Below, piece by piece: positions 18,960 through 31,586 of a stretch of DNA of 43,809 nt. The notes below the pieces were generated by a model. That model was not told the DNA's origin. It did not search any database and was given only the letters and a program-made list of their open reading frames with translations. The position numbers were made by a program, and so were the translations under genes. Location of the stretch: contig UZAN01041128.1 of the NCBI GenBank assembly GCA_900618425.1, forward strand, positions 1-43,809. The letters are read 5' to 3'. Every line of letters starts with the position of its first letter. The stretch's first letter is position 1. Origin of the DNA: Echinostoma caproni (lineage: Eukaryota; Platyhelminthes; Trematoda; Plagiorchiida; Echinostomatidae).

Positions 18960-21900
18960 TGTCATTGTTTAACGGTTCTTTTTATCTCTATATGCTTCGC
19001 TTTACATTAAAAATCCATTTTGATTTCCGTTTTGTAGTTCAAACACAATGCTGACATAATCAGTAACTGGTATAAATAAACTGAGTGAAATCCTGGTATT
19101 TTGATGAAATCAGAACATTCAAAACGGTTGTGCATGAATTCAAATTCAAATGTGATCTGCGATCATCAAATAGAATGAACAGTATGAGCATTACCATGCA
19201 TCTGAACTTTACGTCATTATAAGCACTCCAACTGGTTGGTCTACTAATTCCCTGTTTGAGTAGATACTGTCGTGCATCTTGGGGATAACCGCGGGAGTAT
19301 GTCACTACATCAAACACCAAACCTGAACTCAAACAGACAATCACACAGAAGCAACTAATGCTTTGAATAATCGGCTCAAACGTTTGTAAGAACTAATCAG
19401 TCTTCTAAAAAGAAAGTCGTTCATTCTGTAAATCCACAGAAGCACAAAGAATCATCATTTAACTTTACCAACCAACTGACCATCGATCAATTGCATTTAC
19501 TTCAACCGCCTCATTGAAGTAATAAACCAAAATTTATTTTCTTCAGTTCTAATATATAAGGACACAGATTCTCGTGAGGCAAGAAGTTATTCTGTCAGTA
19601 AATCAATCATCAGATACGTAAAACTGCACACCAGTATGAAAAGCGCATTAAAGGCAAAGTGACTTTTACGTATTCCGTTCCGCTGTCGATTGCTTTATCC
19701 CCATCGATGCAACTCCACCTAAAACCCATTGATAATCTGCACTTTTCAGAGTAGCAAGTTTTACGTATTCTTCGCCCAACTCTACCAGTAAATTAGTATC
19801 ATTTGCTATTTGTTAATGTGTTTGGTAATAGTTTTGAGTTAGGTTGATTACACTGGCGATGTCCAATCTTTGTAACGCGTCAATATGTTGTTCAGTTAAG
19901 TATTTATCATGAGTGTTAAGGAGTTTTGGGACGTATATGGAAGACTCCGGGCATTCGTTGTTTACCATAATTATCAAATAACGAGCAAACTGCCTAATTT
20001 CGCAATATTCATTTTATTTAACTATGGAGGATCCACTGATAGTCCGTCTATGGAACCACTATAATTACCAGTAAAAGCTTTATGCGACCAATACAGCGAC
20101 ACAAAACTCCGGCAAGCTTATTTCTTATGGCTTGAGCACATTTAAATTTGTATTCAACAAATTAATATGTATTGACGTATATTTTTGGAAAATTGTCGAC
20201 TAGCACGAGATGTTTCGAACCACTGGAACAACTTACTTACGAGACGACTCGAGTAAGTAACATTTTGATAATAGCTACTAGCACATATACCTAGGCCGTG
20301 ATTTTAATATCTCGCGGTTATACTGACCCTCTAAGGAATTCAGTATGTGTATCGTTTTCCGCAGTCTGGTGTTAAAGTAAAACATTAATGTTAATTCTTC
20401 AAATTCCAAACGTTGTTGAGGTTGATTAGGAAATGAAAACACTAAACCTCATTTAAATGACTAGTGTGGACAAACCAATGTTTGGCAACACAGAAATAGG
20501 AATCGATTCTCGGAAGGGCGAATAAAAATTCGCTGAAATTCATAATTTCGTGTGCACTCGAATGCCACAGAACGAGTACAAAACCGACTCAGATGATACA
20601 CTCACACGAACAACACAATCCAAGCTATGCGAAACTACTGTAGTCAGGCAAATCAAAAAGACAATTTTCAATTAAAGCCATCAATCACAGAAGTTCAATC
20701 ATTTGCACGGAATGTCCCAGTTGGGGCAGCACGTAAACAAAATTGCAATTTTGATGTTATCTGTGTTTCAATAGCAAAACAAACTTTTTTCTGTCCTCCA
20801 GATAGATGCATTACAGTGAGGTTTATTTGCATGGATACACATTTTCGGGAGCTTAAGCATTTGCACCCCAATAAGTTATCTGTTTCTATCAGATGAACTC
20901 TCATCATTCGAACAACATGCAGTCCCAAACCACGGCTATATCTTATTCATCTTTTAAAAACAGTTTTAGTTATTAGGGAAATATTAGCAAGATTCTTACA
21001 TTACGATTTTTGGTTAAACTGCACTAAAATTTCAAACCTGTTTTGTATGGATCCTGTTTGTAATCAACCAATCATGTTTGATTGGTTTATTTCAGTAATC
21101 GACTAATGCTGATACTTAACCTGTCACCCTACCTGGGGCTAACGGTACTCCGGTCGATCATTCGATTAGTTAAATTGTTAGAACAAGTCATGTATGGGAT
21201 TCAAAACTTCAGACCTGATGTTACCCTGTGCATCAAAGGTTTACGATAGGGGAGCTTTCACTTTCTCCTAAGTTAAGTTACATTCAGCGGCTACTAATAG
21301 AAGAAACAATATCGTAAAATGATGTCAATAGGTGTCAGATTTCACGCCCATTCTGTAAAAAACACCACCCCCACCAAATAGATGTACAGTATGGTTCTTC
21401 TATCATCGCAAGTGCCATCAATGAGAACTACTGGTGCCTTAAGTTGGTTCAGAACCACAATAAATGAGTTAGGGTGTTAAAATCTAAAGTTGTCGACGAC
21501 CACTTCAGACAGTCTCCGAACAACGCCAAAAGAAGCTGTGACAACTGCAGAGAACCATGGATATGATTGTTCCTCTCTCCCAGTAAAAGGCTCCAGCGCA
21601 GCAGTAATAGACCGAGCTGACCAAGTGAACCAACTTCTTTTATCTTGTTAGTACGAACTCAAGACTGATAACTTACAGAGCATGGAGTCCTTTTTATTCA
21701 TCCAATCAATACGGAATGTAGACAAATGTCTCACACAGCATAGCGGTTCACCTGCAGTTGCGGTGACATAAACCTGAGCAGAACAAACCGTCACCTATCA
21801 TCACGGATGACCGAGCACATTCCAAAGTGGTTGGGGAAATCAATGACGTAACCGATGGTTGAGTATTCACAAGAACCTTAGGGTGGTCTGTTGCAAAACA

Positions 21901-22507
21901 TTGCGACATGACAACAAGACACACAGTCGACGCAAATTTGTCTTTTAAACAACTAATACCTGTCACGATGTTAAACCTTTTTAATTAGTCAAGCCCTGCT
22001 TATTCCATTTTATCACCCAACTTTCTGCGGACAAAAGTTGGTGACAAAATCGATCCTTTTATATTCTACGTGATCGTCTACTATTATATTTAGTAGTATT
22101 TGTTTGCGTGTACAAGTTCGGTAACCATAACTGATTAACTCGATGCGCTACACGCATATGTGCATGTTCGTTTTACGTCAAAGATTTGGGAGATGAAACA
22201 AAATGATAACATCTGGTGACATTTATCTTCCTTCAGTATTGATGCAACCTCTGAGTAGTGTATCCGTGTGCCAAAGAATGCGAAACACGGGCAGAATTAC
22301 TCAAAATCATCAGCGCAACTTATTACTCCAAAAAAAGATGATTATTCGAAATTCGTCAAGAATTGTTTTTTAAAATTGAAACAATAATAGTTTTTAGGGC
22401 ACTGGTTCAAACATGAATTGTGTGTCTTATCCACCTAATTTTCATTTACTTTTGCTCTATTTATGGGTAAAATATGTATTTGCATACATGTTTCACTTTT
22501 ACCTTAG
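18960..22507. other. Long non-coding stretch
   Basis: Nothing secure. After TTCTGTCCTCCAG at about 20801 the plus strand is open for about 30 codons to a TGA (RCITVRFICMDTHFRELKHL), a possible terminal exon without further support. No repeats or RNA genes recognised. Confidence 0.3.
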
Positions 22508-22731
22508 TGGAGTTTCCGCAGGAATGCTCGAAGTGATCTAACTTCACGTTGCGATCCATTACCGATTCGAACTTTACACTCCTTGTGGACTGAGATCGAG
22601 CAGTTAGTTTGATTGACATTCTCCATCTTGACCTTCTGGATTATTATTCGCAAATGTCGATCAACGGTGTCCATCAGTCGGCCTTGATCGCAACGGGAGG
22701 AAAGGAAAGTCGCATGCATGAGTTCAAATGA
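22508..22731 (+). CDS. Coding-like segment, possibly frame-broken exon
   Basis: A good acceptor (TTTCACTTTTACCTTAG) is followed in phase 0 by WSFRRNARSDLTSRCDPLPI and RTLHSLWTEIEQ before a TGA at 22610. About there a shift of one frame gives a further open run, LIDILHLDLLDYYSQMSING, ending at 22731. Either the exon ends near 22603 with a poor donor, or the copy carries a frameshift. The minus strand is open for 89 codons over the same bases (ending REVRSLRAFLRKLH) and has a possible GTAAAA donor, so strand is uncertain. Confidence 0.3.
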
Positions 22732-23454
22732 GTTCAAGTTATTTACTCTGATGCAGCAATTATCCCACACCACTTGAGTCCTTATTGTTCTTAATGTTAG
22801 GTATTTACAAATTCATCAATTCAGCAAACGAGAGGAAGTATTCCAGTAACATTCGTCGAGTATTATCAGGTCAACTAAGTAGAGCTTTTGCCGCCGTCAT
22901 TCAGGGAATATAATTGCTGTCGTAAATGGTCCATGGTTCTCTGAGACTTCAAGCACATCTCTATCTGAATGGAAGCGATATCAGTTATGTCTCTTAAAAA
23001 AATCACAAAATAGTATATACTCGTAGACTGACTTTTCCCTATGAAATTTTCCGATACACCGTTTGCTTTATACGTACAAACAGTGTAGGTGTTCGTTCGC
23101 ATTACTTAAGAACTTCCAAAGCCAACTTCAATTAGGAAAAAACGATGAAAAAGATAAATATCCCAATGCAATTACTTTCGTTCGTGAAAATGCCTATTCA
23201 TTTTGTAATATCACTAGTTCGTGTTGAACTCAGAATAAACCAGAATTTAGATATTTTTAAACAATGTCACATGCAAAACAGTAAACATCATAACACAGAA
23301 TGTAATTCATTGCATCCAAATTCGAAAAAGTGAATAAATTTTATTTTGTTTATCGACTTGAACCCAAAACCAAAACGGATAACTCCACAGTCATCTGGCA
23401 ACTGGTAGCTGGTAAGCTGTGTTCACCGTTGGATATTATAAGAAATAATTCCAG

Positions 23455-23591
23455 CTACGCAAATGGCAGGTAAGTGTGAAGTTACTATGCAAGCCGAAAA
23501 GTTAAATAGTCCATCATGCGATGATCAGCCAACAGTGGCTTTTGTTCGGATGACTGGGTTGGTTTGGCAGATGATAACTGATTGTCTACAG
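23455..23591 (+). CDS. Candidate coding exon, product unknown
   Basis: Acceptor AATAATTCCAG and consensus donor CTACAG then GTAAGA. Two bases then 45 codons: TQMAGKCEVTMQAEKLNSPS, CDDQPTVAFVRMTGLVWQM and ITDCLQ, ending on a codon boundary. The end has a hydrophobic helix pattern. A second GTAAGT lies at 23470 right after an AG and could give a very short alternative exon. It may extend the multi-exon gene seen before 13.4 kb, across about 10 kb of mobile DNA, or belong to another gene. No family recognised. Confidence 0.47.
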
Positions 23592-23901
23592 GTAAGAGTT
23601 CAGTTCTTACATGATTGTATTGGCTCGGCATCCTGCTCCTTTTCGTTATTATTTAACCTGTAAGTACGAATTTCGAGTTTAAATAGGAACAGTAATCAAT
23701 ATTTCAAACGGAATTATCTTCTTTCCAACTACGATTGCACCTAAGTTATGGATTTTTGTGATTTTTGACACTGAAATTAACTGAGATCGGTAGAGTGTCA
23801 TTGTATGCGCAATCTCAGATATCCTGAGATGAGCGTTTCTTTTCGTCTTTTCCTCTTTTAATCTCATCCATGATCAAAACCGCCGGCGATAGACCATGCA
23901 G

Positions 23902-24049
23902 GTTTCTAGCCAGTAGCGTATCATTCAGTGATGCTTTCCAATCGGATACCTATAAGATCGTATCAAAATTTGATTCTTCAGGACCGAGACAAATATTATT
24001 TAGGTGCGCAGCACAAAAATCGCCTTCGAATATCACAATATGCTTACTT
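23902..24049 (+). CDS. Candidate coding exon downstream of 23455
   Basis: A pyrimidine-rich stretch (TTTCTTTTCGTCTTTTCCTC) about 45 bases upstream, then CATGCAG as acceptor. One base and 49 codons read FLASSVSFSDAFQSDTYKI, VSKFDSSGPRQILFRCAAQK and SPSNITICLL, with GTAAAG as donor. The frame is also open upstream to an ATG at 23870. The pyrimidine tract is further from the AG than usual, and the start phase does not follow directly from 23591, so boundaries are tentative. Confidence 0.35.
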
Positions 24050-27000
24050 GTAAAGCCAGCTGAAACGATAAAATCGGTGGTATGAAATATGAAAAATTTA
24101 GGCATTTTTCCGACCAATCCATTAAAAAAATGAACTAGTAAGAGAAACAGCGGGCAAATAAAAATTTACAGTAATACTATATACAAATTTGAACACAATA
24201 ATGCATTATGTAGCCAGTTCTGGCTTCAGTGAACCTAAAGCTTTTGGATATGCAGTGAGATGTCTTCTGCAAAATCTGACCGAAACACAGAAATCGCTAA
24301 ACGAATCTACACTCACTGTATAACATTTCACCATTGCCCTTATCTCATTTTTTAAGCTATGCTTCAAAGGTATGGCTAGTGGAATGCATTCAGCCTGCGC
24401 GTGTGCGCATCTCATGCGACAGAGGATTAGGTTCTGCAAAATGAAGCAGCTAGAACCCTTGCCCACCAAATTCGACCTTTAATAAAACAAGAAATATCTT
24501 GTTTCATGAGTTGCTCTAATAATTACTAACCAGTTGGGCTTTGTAATCCCAAGATAAATTAGGTTTTCATACTGGCTGTTCTAAACACATCTTCTCTGGT
24601 ACTAAATGCTCTGTATGAATTCCATTTCAATAGATAAATTCTGCCAGGATTGTGGTCACACGTGAAGCGTATTAAGAGCAACAATGTTCATAAAGTGAGG
24701 AGAGATCACTGGGTTGGCTCATCCAGAGCTAATGTACGGACCAAAAAAACTACATCGAAGCAACACATCATTAAACTGTTCGCGCTTGCCTAATGTTACT
24801 TGGGATGAACTCTAGTTCGTCGTTATCAAATCTTAGGACTGAGAACTCCATGATATCCTGACAGATACCGTAGACTGTATACTCTTATTGGATAAGTTTT
24901 CCGATAGTACAAGGCATTTATCTCACGTGTCGCCTAGTCTGGGGTGATACCGTTTTCCAACTAATCTCACAAGGCACTAAAATCTTCAAAATTAAATTGT
25001 TTGTATTTCAATGGATATCGGAATTGCCTGTTGCTGGCAAATGTGACAATAAAGCGCACGCAGCGAAACGTTCGTTGGAAATACACAAAATGTTCTCCAA
25101 TGAGATTTTCATGAATGCCTAAGAGTTTACAGAGCATAATAGCGGACAATATTTCGAACTTAGCGGTATCTTTCTCGTATCTCTATGGACTTTGTACTTT
25201 GCTCAAACGTTTCGTTGAAAACCAGTTACTGTTGTAGGGATTCAAACGTCAGGTACAGTTCACCTTCTGTCAACAATGTCACACAAAACACAATGAAGGT
25301 CTTAACGAAAGCTGTGTATATGATGAAACCTAGAGTATCCCAAGCTTCTTATACAAACCAAGAACCCATAAAGATTATCGGTTAAGTGGGTCAGAAGTGA
25401 TCACGACTAATGTTAGGGCCTGTTTTGACGTGGTCTATTCAAAGATGAAGAATTTTTCAAAGCGTTGCAATTCATTGTATTCTTAGCGTGAAAACGCTCC
25501 GCGATATGCACCCTATACCGGAGTTACAGCATTTTTATTGATTTGATTCTATGAAACATCATCCAGAAAATCAGTGAGACTGACTAGTTATATACTGTTT
25601 CAGGGGAAAGTAATGATATTCATTATGCAATCATTTCTTTTTACACATTGACTCTACAGAAATAAATCACACAAATAAAAACTACACGAACCTTTCAAAA
25701 TTGCTTGACATAAAATAGTTGAAATTCCCTGGAGGAGCTGTGTATTCACAATGAACTGAATTGTCCACTTGGACGCATCGCGAAAATGTGTAAAACACAT
25801 TAGCGATACGATATTAGAATATACTGGTCCAGACGATGATACCAGATGTAAAGCAATCTATTAGACACCAGTCTGCGTTTTTGTCATACGGTAATATTTG
25901 ATTGCACCCAAGTTTGCAAAACTAATTATACAAAAGATCTCTCATATATGATGCTTTACTGGGATCGTTTAAAAACTAGAAGTTTTTCACATGAATGAAA
26001 ACCAACGAGATGTGTATATCAAAATCCGGTGCAACTGCCTCATCTTATCTCGGACTAACTGGGTCTATTTTACTTAGTGCCAACTTTTGCTAATTATGAT
26101 TCATTCCATTTTTAGAATTATTTCACTAGCCACTTTTACGGCGATTCCATGCATTATTCCATTTTTTCCAGTGTATATACTATTGAGTTGTCTAAGAATA
26201 CGAATTTTCGAAAGCCAGTGATTCAATCACGTGACTTCACACAGACACCTATAGATAAACCCCGCAGTTAGACGTGTAGTTCATCACATTGTTTTCAATC
26301 CCAGAGCGATTGCAATCTGATGCATCAATGCGGCGTTTGGTTCCCACAGTACATCTAAAAACAGTCATACTATTTTTAGCATGAATGAAAAGATGTGAAA
26401 TTCTTCAGTGCTCGTTTCATCATTACTGGTAAATTACTCTACAAAATAACAAAAAATCAACACTACACTCAGGAATGTTCCCAAACTTTTCACCGTGGAA
26501 TAATCTAGACTTATAGAATGATGTCATCGTTGAGTCCTCGCCAAACCAGCAAGTAAAATACGTAAGCTAGTGAACAATGCTCGGCTCCCAAAAACTTCGC
26601 ACACTGTTGTTTTCTAGTAATCCTAATGTATCCACTCGAATACGAAAACATCATATTTTAACTAATAAGTCTTTCGTTTGAGCTTTTCATTATAAAATTA
26701 AACTTCGGACTAGTGTATATGTGAACATTCGTTTAAAGTTTATGCATTTGTGATTTGCGCTTTTGCTGATTAAAATTGATTTTTAAAAACTTAATTTAAA
26801 TGCAGCGAAGTTCTGTGTAAAGCTTTCCCGCATTTTTTTAACCCTTCCGATATGGCGTTCATAAAATAAATCTCCAGACTGGTGTCTCACACATTTGAAC
26901 ATAACTCACTGTTTGACATAAATCAGACGAACCACTGCGTCGTGGAATTTGCATCGGAATCGAGCAAGTTAAAATAAAAATGTTTTTGGTGGAAATTGGA

Positions 27001-27741
27001 ACATCAGTCTACAATTGAACGCCATGTGTAAATGTTTCGTTTTCCATTCTGTGTGCGTTAGCGTAGCATTTCGTGAGCGAATGTGACAGCGTTCATCCAG
27101 TCAGTGTTCTGAACGACTCTACAATTAACGCTTGATATTTCACACTCAATCGCTCGATCAAAGCGGAAGCACGCATGAAATTGCGACAAGATTGTCACTT
27201 AAATCTTTCTGGAATAAAAGGATGAATGAATGAGTAAATAAATAAATGGCAACAAATCAGCACTAACCAATCAGAAGAAACCATTATTTAGTCCGAGGTG
27301 CACCATTTGTTTGTTTCATTGATTTTGATGCATGCTGCTTACATCTTGCCAGTATTAGTGAAACATTGTAGTTTTAGCATTTTCATTATACATGAATTAT
27401 GGACCATAATTTGCACAAAATGTTTCGAAAATCAAAATTGTATTTAGCCCATACACGTTTTTCTCCATACTAGTATTCGTGAATAATACCAACAATGTGG
27501 TTCAAAGTGTTTTCTCGGAGGTCACAATAATTAGAGTTAACAGAATCACATAACAACAATGTAGTGAAGCCAAAAACCATCCGACTGCCCAGGTAGTGTC
27601 ACGTGTACACAGTGCAAGAAAAAACAACCAATATCGCAGTCACTTCCCTTTAGTTCTTTCAATTTTGTCGGATATCTGCTTTATGGTGAGCACTTCAACT
27701 GTTAATTGTTACCTGAAAGGAATCTTGCTTTCATAAATTAG
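24050..27741. other. Non-coding stretch with one weak exon candidate
   Basis: After CGAACTTAG at 25163 a frame reads RYLSRISMDFVLCSNVSLK and reaches GTCAG then GTACAG at about 25252; the acceptor lacks a pyrimidine tract, so it is not called. The remainder is AT-rich without recognisable elements. Confidence 0.3.
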
Positions 27742-27869
27742 TCAATGACAAATTGGTTACAACTGAAATCCTTTATTTGTGTCCTGGTTACAAATACATA
27801 GGAAGAAGACAACATGCAGATGTGTTATTACGCATCTGTGCTGGTCAATGCGTAGCTCCATCATCCAAG
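27742..27869 (+). CDS. Candidate coding exon, cysteine-rich
   Basis: Acceptor GCTTTCATAAATTAG, donor CCAAG then GTACAC. Two bases and 42 codons read NDKLVTTEILYLCPGYKYI, GRRQHADVLLRICAGQC and VAPSSK; the other two frames stop. Three cysteines fall in 28 residues. A frame-shifted ORF (27779-27997) overlaps it. No domain recognised, and no phase-matched partner found nearby. Confidence 0.32.
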
Positions 27870-28569
27870 GTACACAAGCTATATTTGTGTCACTGCGGAA
27901 TCGAAGGAACCTTTTCTCTCGAGTCACAAATCCGTTATCAAATCAAACCACTACATATCCACTGCCTGTAATTCTGGTTATAGGTCTAACTTTCTGAGCA
28001 TTTTATCCTACACGGAAAACATCATTGATCTGTTTTTGTGGTTGCTGACGTTTAAGGTACTCAGTTTACTTAGACATATCCTTTCAAAACACCACTAGTT
28101 TCTCCGCGTTGGACGAAGTACATCTATGGGACACGTGTAACAGCAACCCTACGTTTTTTGTGTTTTTTTAAGTGACCCCATGGGGAAATTAAACTATCAT
28201 TATATCGTGATATACGGCGAGTATACCCCCAAAACAGTACACACGCTGCGAACTCTCGTCTGTGCGGTCGCATGTAATGTAACATTGACAAGCTGAAAGT
28301 TCCCGAGGGCTGAGTTCTGGTTTGAACTGCTGTTTGTAATGCAGATAAATTGTCTCTTCAATCTGACTGTTTGACTGCACAAGGGTAAACCGATCGTCTA
28401 GGCTTACCTGCTTCTGGTTCAGTCCATCATTTTATGCCGTGAATCCGGGCAATTGATTGTACGTAAACGCAACGTCTTGTGACTGTGATGACTGTCTTCT
28501 CAGGAACCGCATCTATAGTTTAACATAAATCAGGTGTTTTGACATGTAGATTCACGCACACACTTGCTT

Positions 28570-28920
28570 CATTCCCAGATCCGACACGCCAGCATTCCCA
28601 CACTCTTGACACCTTTTCTGTTTCCCATGGCTTCCTCTTTCCCCGAGAAAAATAGAACCACCGCCTTGTATTTATGTGGTTTGACCGGTGTTCTCTGATC
28701 CTTTAAACAATGCTCACCACCGATGACACAGTCGAGGATGGTGGGAGAGGGGTACATTGTCGATACTTGTACCTTTTTTGACTTAACTTTAATTCTTCGA
28801 GCGGCCAAATCTGAGGTGATTTTTCGGCCTCCTGAATTTTGTTTTCCTTTGCGTCATCTCGGACTTTGATGTTTTGCAACAGGTGAGGTACGCGCAACTC
28901 AATTTTGGGGTTTGCCAAAG
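28570..28920 (-). pseudogene. Possible Ty3/Gypsy gag remnant with broken zinc knuckle
   Basis: On the minus strand two frames are open over about 70 codons each (LRVPHLLQNIKVRDDAKE upstream; YKAVVLFFSGKEEAMGNRKG downstream). Near 28600-28680 a third frame reads QGGGSIFLGE and KRCQECGNAG, similar in spacing to paired CxxC knuckles of Gypsy gag, but the His and last Cys are missing or displaced. It lies downstream, on the same strand, of the LTR-like region of element A. The family call is an inference from a weak pattern. Confidence 0.27.
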
Positions 28921-29749
28921 AACTTTAACTAATTGGTGGTTTTTACGTCAGTTATAACGTTTAACCGGTGTGCAATGTTTAGACCGGTCCATCTTGAAAA
29001 ACTTATGGATAACGGTTATCGCTACTTCAAAAATATACCCCCGGTAGGTGAGGTGTGAAAGTGACTGACTTTGATTTATTTGCCAATAGGTCAGATTACT
29101 GGCCGCCTATGAGTTTTAAATCCCCTGTTAATTACCAATTGCAAGGAAATATGGGTAGTGTGAGCCACCTAGGCTAGGGAAAGCGTAGACTAAACTGTCT
29201 GTGGTTAGCCGTGGGATAATTGCGGGATTACCAACTCTCTGACTAGCTGTGGGTCGATGAACGTTTTTGTTCGTCACTCTATTGATGACACAATGACACG
29301 TTTTCAGTTAACGCAACAACGAGCGCCTATCGGCCCAGACTTAGAAGATCCTGACACTCAGAGAATTTTTGTTAAGATTGTTGCGTTTTCATATTCAACC
29401 TATGTTGACAGTTTCGTTTAAGCATTTCTACAATCAACAAACTTTCCTTTTGCGAAACAACGTGTTGATAGTTAGAATACCCCCATCGTTTCCATCTGCC
29501 CGATGGGAAACATTTGACCCAGTGTAAGAAAGCAGTCGGACTTGCCAGCTCACCACTTCAAGTTGGCCGTTCATTTTTTGCACGAATCCAATTTACGAAC
29601 TCTAGGTTTCTTAATAATAGAGGAATCGAATTAGGTTGTAGTAGACGACGAGCTGTAATTATTCAGATCTGTGCTAAGGGTGCTAGACAAGTGCAAGAGA
29701 CAAGAAAACTGACGGTGCACCTGGGTGATCAACGGATATACCCATTGTT

Positions 29750-30118
29750 GTGTTCCAAATTAAGTAGTTAGAGGAGCACACAACGTATTAAGCATTAAAT
29801 TTATTGTGAACAGCAAATATGTTGCCGGTTCACAAACCGGGGAACAAGCAGAAACGAGCAGTGTGTAGGAAGGAAGGCAGGCAGGCAAACACTGACTCAC
29901 AAGTCGCGCTACATGCGAATGCCGTCAAGCCAGCATACGAACAGTCAGTCGATCAATCAATTTGGCCACATGCACGTATGTACACAAATCAGTCAGTTGT
30001 AGGCCACACCATCATCTCTCCTTCAGCAAAAGTTGGAAATAAATACTTCAGGAAACGAAGGAATAACAAACAGAATAAAATTATAAATATTAATTTGATC
30101 TTGGCTATTTTCGCGGTT
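29750..30118 (-). repeat. LTR-like tail of Ty3/Gypsy element A
   Basis: It follows directly after the pol stop codon on the minus strand. It has little coding potential and contains an AATAAA signal (29805-29800, minus) followed by GT-rich sequence, as expected for the R/U5 part of an LTR. No second copy was found upstream of the element, and exact TG..CA borders cannot be fixed. A plus-strand 115-codon ORF here (29819-30166) is regarded as chance. Confidence 0.35.
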
Positions 30119-30541
30119 CTACTCACTGCGCTGGTATCGATTCTCCGGAAATCGAACTCTCGTTGATCTCCTACGAGCAGTCCGTAAATTTACTCCGGTT
30201 CCGGTTTTATCACCTTTCTTGTCCGGGCTCCGTGATGTGGTGGGAGACTTATCCCTCAGGAGCGACGTATAGAGTCGTCTTGCATCTACCTTCGAACCAT
30301 CCGCTAACGTATAAGTTCCTGGCATGCAAACATTGTGGACTTTCATGGGTTCGGTGAGTTTAAGCTCATCTTTCCTCTTTTTCGATCGGCACACCCTCAC
30401 ATATTGACCCACTTTGAGTGGCTTAATATTGCGATGATATGATGTTTGATACCTGCATCGGCTGTGAATTTCATCCGGTTTTCCGGTTTCTCCCGACGGG
30501 ACTATCGCGTTTAATTTTGTATGGACTCGTCTGCTGAGCAT
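30119..30541 (-). pseudogene. Integrase C-terminal domain of element A
   Basis: A 140-codon open frame, the longest intact piece of element A. SYHRNIKPLKVGQYVRV and TYTLADGSKVDARRLYTS mark the small beta-barrel that follows the catalytic core in Gypsy integrases and helps bind DNA. The tail RRRSTRVRFPENRY is the usual Arg-rich end of the polyprotein, closed by a stop. Upstream it is separated from the core by frameshifts, so it is not expressed as part of an integrase. Confidence 0.8.
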
Positions 30542-31346
30542 CAGTTCCGCCAGAGCTTTTTGAGTCGCGGAATGAGGAATTGTCCGTTAGGTACTGAGAG
30601 CAATTAGGAGTGTCTTTCCAGGAGGTTCCTTCCTATTTTTTGGTTTGTATAGAGTCCTTTAGACGTTCGACCATCCCATTCGCCGCTGGGTTGTAAGGAA
30701 CCGTCCTTGAGTGTCTAATATCGTTTACACCAGGGAAATCCTGAAACCCTTTACTTCTAAATTGTGGGCCATGGCGGTCACTATATCCTCCGGTCGACCA
30801 AATCGTGCAACCAGTTCATGATGACGAGGAAGTTACTTCACCACATAGGATAGCCTCCGGTCATTTACTGTAGAAAGAAGTGGCCATATTTCGCTTTCAA
30901 ATAGGAAATGGTTGCCAACTTTGCCCATGGGCGCACGGGATACACAATTGATTGTACCGGCGCATATATTGGCTTCGCTGATTAATCAGAATTTCGGCAT
31001 CCACAGCAGTTCCTGACTGCTGCTTCAACAGTGGAGTTTAATCCAGTAATATTCTCTTACATGTTCCTTGGTGCGGACTATACCGGGGTACCCTCCATAT
31101 GCTCAGTGTACAATGGTCGGTATTTTAAAGTGCGAGGTACCACGTATTTGTCCCGGGCAATACACAGTTGTCGATAGTTGCCGGTTCATCACGCAGATTG
31201 TAGTACAGAATGAGCTCTCTAGGAAGTGATCCTTTATCTGGCCAGAACGATTGATGGTACTGAGTAACCTGTGTTAGAACCAAATCCGTTTCTGAATGTT
31301 CTTTCAGTAAGCGTCTTGCAATCGCACCACATATACGACTCTCTAT

Positions 31347-31510
31347 TTAAAAAATAAGTTTTGCCCCCTCAATATCTTCACTTTCACTTAGTTCGTTCAC
31401 CGGAAGGCGTGATAGTGCATCAGTTACTTGATTCTTTGATCCTGGGGTAAATTGTACTTCATAATCATAATTAAGGAGTCGAGCGTACCAACGGCTGACT
31501 CCCACTTGAA
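31347..31510 (-). pseudogene. RNase H C-terminal fragment of element A
   Basis: GVSRWYARLLNYDYE, then FTPGSKNQVTDALSRLP, is the signature end of Ty3/Gypsy RNase H, the domain that degrades the RNA template during reverse transcription. Only the last third of the domain is present. Codons upstream of about 31510 show no similarity, marking the truncation point. A TAA at 31349 breaks the link to integrase. Confidence 0.8.
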
Positions 31511-31586
31511 TATTTTTTAACGATTTCTGTAGTGACGATGATTGTACTAAGAAAAGAAGTATCGCACGAGAACATTTTCTATGCAC

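Larger units (their letters stand above)
30119..31586 (-). mobile_element. Ty3/Gypsy retrotransposon A, truncated pol
   Basis: Minus-strand order: RNase H end (about 31505-31400, GVSRWYARLLNYDYE and FTPGSKNQVTDALSRLP); integrase N-terminal part (31346-31128, SFWPDKGSLPRELI and YYNLRDEP, then a broken zinc region with NCCGC near 31000); catalytic core pieces (YSK.PEAILCGEVTSS, DRHGPQFRSKGF, PYNPAANGMVERL near 30660); C-terminal domain (30541-30121, KPLKVGQYVRV and TYTLADGSKVDARRL). Frames change repeatedly and stops interrupt. The 5' part (gag, protease, RT) is missing: similarity stops abruptly near 31510. The pattern resembles Gypsy elements known from trematodes. Confidence 0.85.

Noticed and set aside
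29819..30166. 115-codon plus-strand ORF
   Set aside because: It lies in the LTR-like region and overlaps the end of the antisense pol; repeat-like residues and no motif.
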